This document shows positions 61,855-64,000 of a stretch of DNA of 64,000 bases, piece by piece. The position numbers and the translations under genes were made by a program. Numbering within the stretch: the first letter of the stretch is position 1; every line of letters starts with the position of its first letter. The DNA comes from Opitutaceae bacterium (GTDB taxonomy: Bacteria; Verrucomicrobiota; Verrucomicrobiia; Opitutales; Opitutaceae). Under the pieces are notes generated by a model. The model searched no databases, had not been told where the DNA came from, and saw only the letters and a list, made by a program, of their open reading frames with translations. The stretch lies in assembly GCA_019634615.1 (NCBI GenBank), contig JAHCAZ010000017.1, positions 1 through 64,000 on the forward strand. The letters are read 5' to 3'.

Positions 61855-62736
61855 ATGAACGTCGCTGAAATCACGGCCAAAGCGAAGGTCCTGATCGAGG
61901 CGCTCCCGTATATCCAGGATTTCCACGGCGCCACCTTCGTCGTCAAATACGGCGGCAGCTTCATGGATGACCCCGACCCGGTCACCCGCACGCGCGTCGC
62001 CTTCGACATCGCGTTCCTCGCCGCGGTCGGCATCAACGTCGTCGTCGTCCACGGCGGCGGCAAGGCCATCACCCGCGCCATGGAGACCTCCGGCCTGAAG
62101 GCCCAATGGGTCAATGGCATGCGCGTGACCGACGAGGCCACGATCGCCGTGGTGAAGAAGACGCTCGATGAGATCGTCAACCAGGACGTCTGCGCCGCCA
62201 TCAGCACCGCCAAGGGCCGCCCGAAGGGCATGCCCGGCGACTCCGTGCTCGTCTGCCAGAAGCTCACCCACGATGACGACGGCCGCGAGGTCGACCTCGG
62301 CTACGTGGGCGACGTCACCGAGGTGAAGGTGAAGCTCATCAAGAAGGAGATCGCCGACGGCTTCGTGCCGGTCATTTCGCCCGTGGCCGAGGGCTACGAC
62401 GGCAAGCCCTACAACGTGAACGCCGACCTCGTGGCCGGCCGCGTCGCGAGCGCCCTGCGCGCCCGGCGGCTCGTGTACATGAGCGACGTCCCCGGCCTGC
62501 TGGCGGATCCCGCCGACCAGAACTCGCTCATCTCGACGCTCAAGATCAGCCAGGTCGACGACCTCAAGAAGAAGGGTGTCATCGACAAGGGCATGCGCCC
62601 CAAGGTCCAGAGCGCCATCCGCGCCCTCGAGGAGGGCGTGCAGCGCGTCCACTTCATCGACGGCCGCCTCGCGCACAGCCTGCTGCTCGAGATCTTCACC
62701 GACCACGGCATCGGCACGGAAATCGTGCACGGCTGA
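61855..62736 (+). CDS. argB: Acetylglutamate kinase
   Basis: A 293-residue amino-acid kinase: KYGGSFMDD (phosphate loop), [46 protein letters not shown] (split) and [26 protein letters not shown] (in part). It phosphorylates N-acetylglutamate, the step before ArgC. argD starts 5 bases after its stop. Confidence 0.96.
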   Translation: MNVAEITAKAKVLIEALPYIQDFHGATFVVKYGGSFMDDPDPVTRTRVAFDIAFLAAVGINVVVVHGGGKAITRAMETSGLKAQWVNGMRVTDEATIAVVKKTLDEIVNQDVCAAISTAKGRPKGMPGDSVLVCQKLTHDDDGREVDLGYVGDVTEVKVKLIKKEIADGFVPVISPVAEGYDGKPYNVNADLVAGRVASALRARRLVYMSDVPGLLADPADQNSLISTLKISQVDDLKKKGVIDKGMRPKVQSAIRALEEGVQRVHFIDGRLAHSLLLEIFTDHGIGTEIVHG

Positions 62737-62741
62737 GCTCC

Positions 62742-63962
62742 ATGTCCTCGCCTTCCATCATCCGCACGAGCACGGCCGAGTTGTACGACGCCCATGTGCT
62801 CAAGAACTACGCCCGGCCCGCCCTGACGCTGGTGCGCGGGCAGGGCGCGCGCGTGTGGGACGACGCGGGCAACCGCTACCTCGACTTCACCTCGGGCATC
62901 GCCGTGAGCGCGCTCGGCCACTGCCACCCGCACTGGGTCGCGGCGGTGCAGCGCCAGGCCGGCGAGCTGATCCACGTCAGCAACCTTTTCCGCAACCCCA
63001 ACCAGGGCGAACTCGCCCGGCGCATCGTCAAGTTCGCGGGCCCGGGTCGCGTGTTCTTCTGCAACAGCGGCGCCGAGGCCAACGAGGCCCTCATCAAGCT
63101 CGCCCGCCTGCACGGCCAGAAGAAGGCGGGCGGCGAGGAAGGGAAGTGCTTCAAGATCGTCTGTGCGCAGAGCGCCTTCCATGGCCGCACCTTCGGCGGC
63201 ATGAGCGCGACGCCGCAGGAGAAGATCCAGGGCGGGTTCCGGCCGCTCGTGCCGGGTTTCGCGTTCGGCAAGCTGAACGACCTCGATTCCTTTGCCGCGC
63301 TGGTCGACGACCAGACGGCGGCGATCTTCATCGAGACGATCCAAGGCGAGGGCGGCATCCACCCGTGCACGCCGGAGTTCCTGCGCGGCCTGCGCGACCT
63401 GTGCACGAAGCGCAACCTGCTGCTCCTCCTCGATGAGGTGCAATGCGGCGTCGGCCGCACCGGGCGCTTCTACGCCTACGAGCATGCGGGCATCGTGCCC
63501 GACGCCGTCGGCATGGCGAAGGGTCTTGGCGGCGGCATGCCCATCGGGGCGATGTGGGTGCGCGACCAGCACGCCGAGCTCTTCCATCCGGGCAACCATG
63601 GCACCACCTTCGGCGGCACGCCGCTCGCCTGCGCGGCGGCGCTCGCTGTGCTCGACGTCATTGAGCGCGACCGGCTGCTTGAACAAGTGGCGGCCTTCAG
63701 CGGCCCGTGGCTGACCGAGCTCAAGCGGCTGGCCGTTGATTTCCCCGGCCAGATCTCCGGGGTGCGCGGGCTCGGCTACCTGGTCGGCCTGCAGCTCACC
63801 TCGGACCCGGCGCCGTATCTCGCGGCGCTCCGTGAGCGGGGCCTGCTCGTGCCCTCGGCGGGCGGCAACGTCATCCGGCTGCTGCCGCCGCTGACCGCCA
63901 CGCGTGAGGAACTGGCTGAATGCACCGCGATCCTGCGGGCCGTGTGCGCGGCCAAGGCGTGA
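62742..63962 (+). CDS. argD: Acetylornithine aminotransferase
   Basis: A 406-residue class-III PLP aminotransferase: FTSGIAVSALGHCHP, FFCNSGAEANEALIKLAR, the PLP pocket LLLLDEVQCGVGRTG and the PLP lysine in AMGLGG-like GMAKGLGGGMPIGAMW. It makes N-acetylornithine, the substrate of ArgJ. It forms an argBD operon. The gene ends 38 bases before the end of the window. Confidence 0.95.
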   Translation: MSSPSIIRTSTAELYDAHVLKNYARPALTLVRGQGARVWDDAGNRYLDFTSGIAVSALGHCHPHWVAAVQRQAGELIHVSNLFRNPNQGELARRIVKFAGPGRVFFCNSGAEANEALIKLARLHGQKKAGGEEGKCFKIVCAQSAFHGRTFGGMSATPQEKIQGGFRPLVPGFAFGKLNDLDSFAALVDDQTAAIFIETIQGEGGIHPCTPEFLRGLRDLCTKRNLLLLLDEVQCGVGRTGRFYAYEHAGIVPDAVGMAKGLGGGMPIGAMWVRDQHAELFHPGNHGTTFGGTPLACAAALAVLDVIERDRLLEQVAAFSGPWLTELKRLAVDFPGQISGVRGLGYLVGLQLTSDPAPYLAALRERGLLVPSAGGNVIRLLPPLTATREELAECTAILRAVCAAKA

Positions 63963-64000
63963 CATAATTGCGATTTTTCACTCGTGGGGCGGGGGAGAAA

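Overview
The window is high-GC, gene-dense Gram-negative DNA that most resembles Verrucomicrobia of the family Opitutaceae (Opitutus/Lacunisphaera-like). This placement is an inference from gene content: large TonB-dependent receptors with N-terminal carboxypeptidase-regulatory-like domains, a PEP-CTERM protein built of autotransporter-associated beta-strand repeats, homospermidine synthase, a lipase maturation factor, GTP-dependent PEP carboxykinase, PPi-type phosphofructokinase, PhyH-type dioxygenases and many carbohydrate-active genes. Shine-Dalgarno motifs are nearly absent. No tRNA, rRNA, CRISPR array, insertion sequence or prophage was seen, and no gap between genes exceeds 300 bases.

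Layout. 1-3.7 kb: 3' end of a TonB receptor, two tandem BamE-like lipoproteins, and a LolCDE/MacB-like ABC pair. 3.9-11.1 kb: GH36 alpha-galactosidase, a SUMF1-type lipoprotein translationally coupled to a lipase maturation factor, PPi-PFK and an aldose-epimerase-like protein. 11.3-20.2 kb: a minus-strand cluster (PhyH dioxygenase, double ferritin-like di-iron protein, sodium/solute symporter with a periplasmic N-domain, Gfo/Idh/MocA oxidoreductase, ABC exporter, small periplasmic protein) facing a divergent AraC regulator. 20.2-20.8 kb: toxin-antitoxin module whose Doc-like toxin lacks the motif histidine. 20.9-29.5 kb: two tandem ~775-residue glycosidase-like paralogues beside a plus-strand operon of Zn-dehydrogenase, SDR, 2-hydroxyacid dehydrogenase and sugar-lactonase-like amidohydrolase. 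29.6-36.4 kb: DUF3299 protein, ACT protein, CDF transporter, YCII protein, pckG and two unknown envelope proteins. 36.5-43.8 kb: giant repeat protein and PutA. 44-46.9 kb: ECF sigma, probable anti-sigma, and a bactofilin-like/RDD membrane protein. 47.2-54.6 kb: full TonB receptor, GH20, MOSC protein, CCA-adding-type enzyme, DUF423. 54.7-64 kb: TorF-like porin, rplM-rpsI, and arginine/polyamine genes (argC, hss, odc, argJ, argB, argD).

Themes. Outer-membrane import (TonB receptors, porin), glycosidases, sugar dehydrogenases and a symporter suggest life on complex glycans. PPi-PFK, GTP-PEPCK and PutA supply central metabolism. The arginine genes make ornithine, which the adjacent ODC and homospermidine synthase would convert to putrescine and homospermidine.

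The most general non-coding signal is a recurring promoter layout: a -35-like TTGnnn, 16-18 bases, a -10-like hexamer (usually nAnnnT), then a start codon only 6-11 bases later. It recurs in front of about a dozen genes and predicts leaderless or near-leaderless mRNAs.
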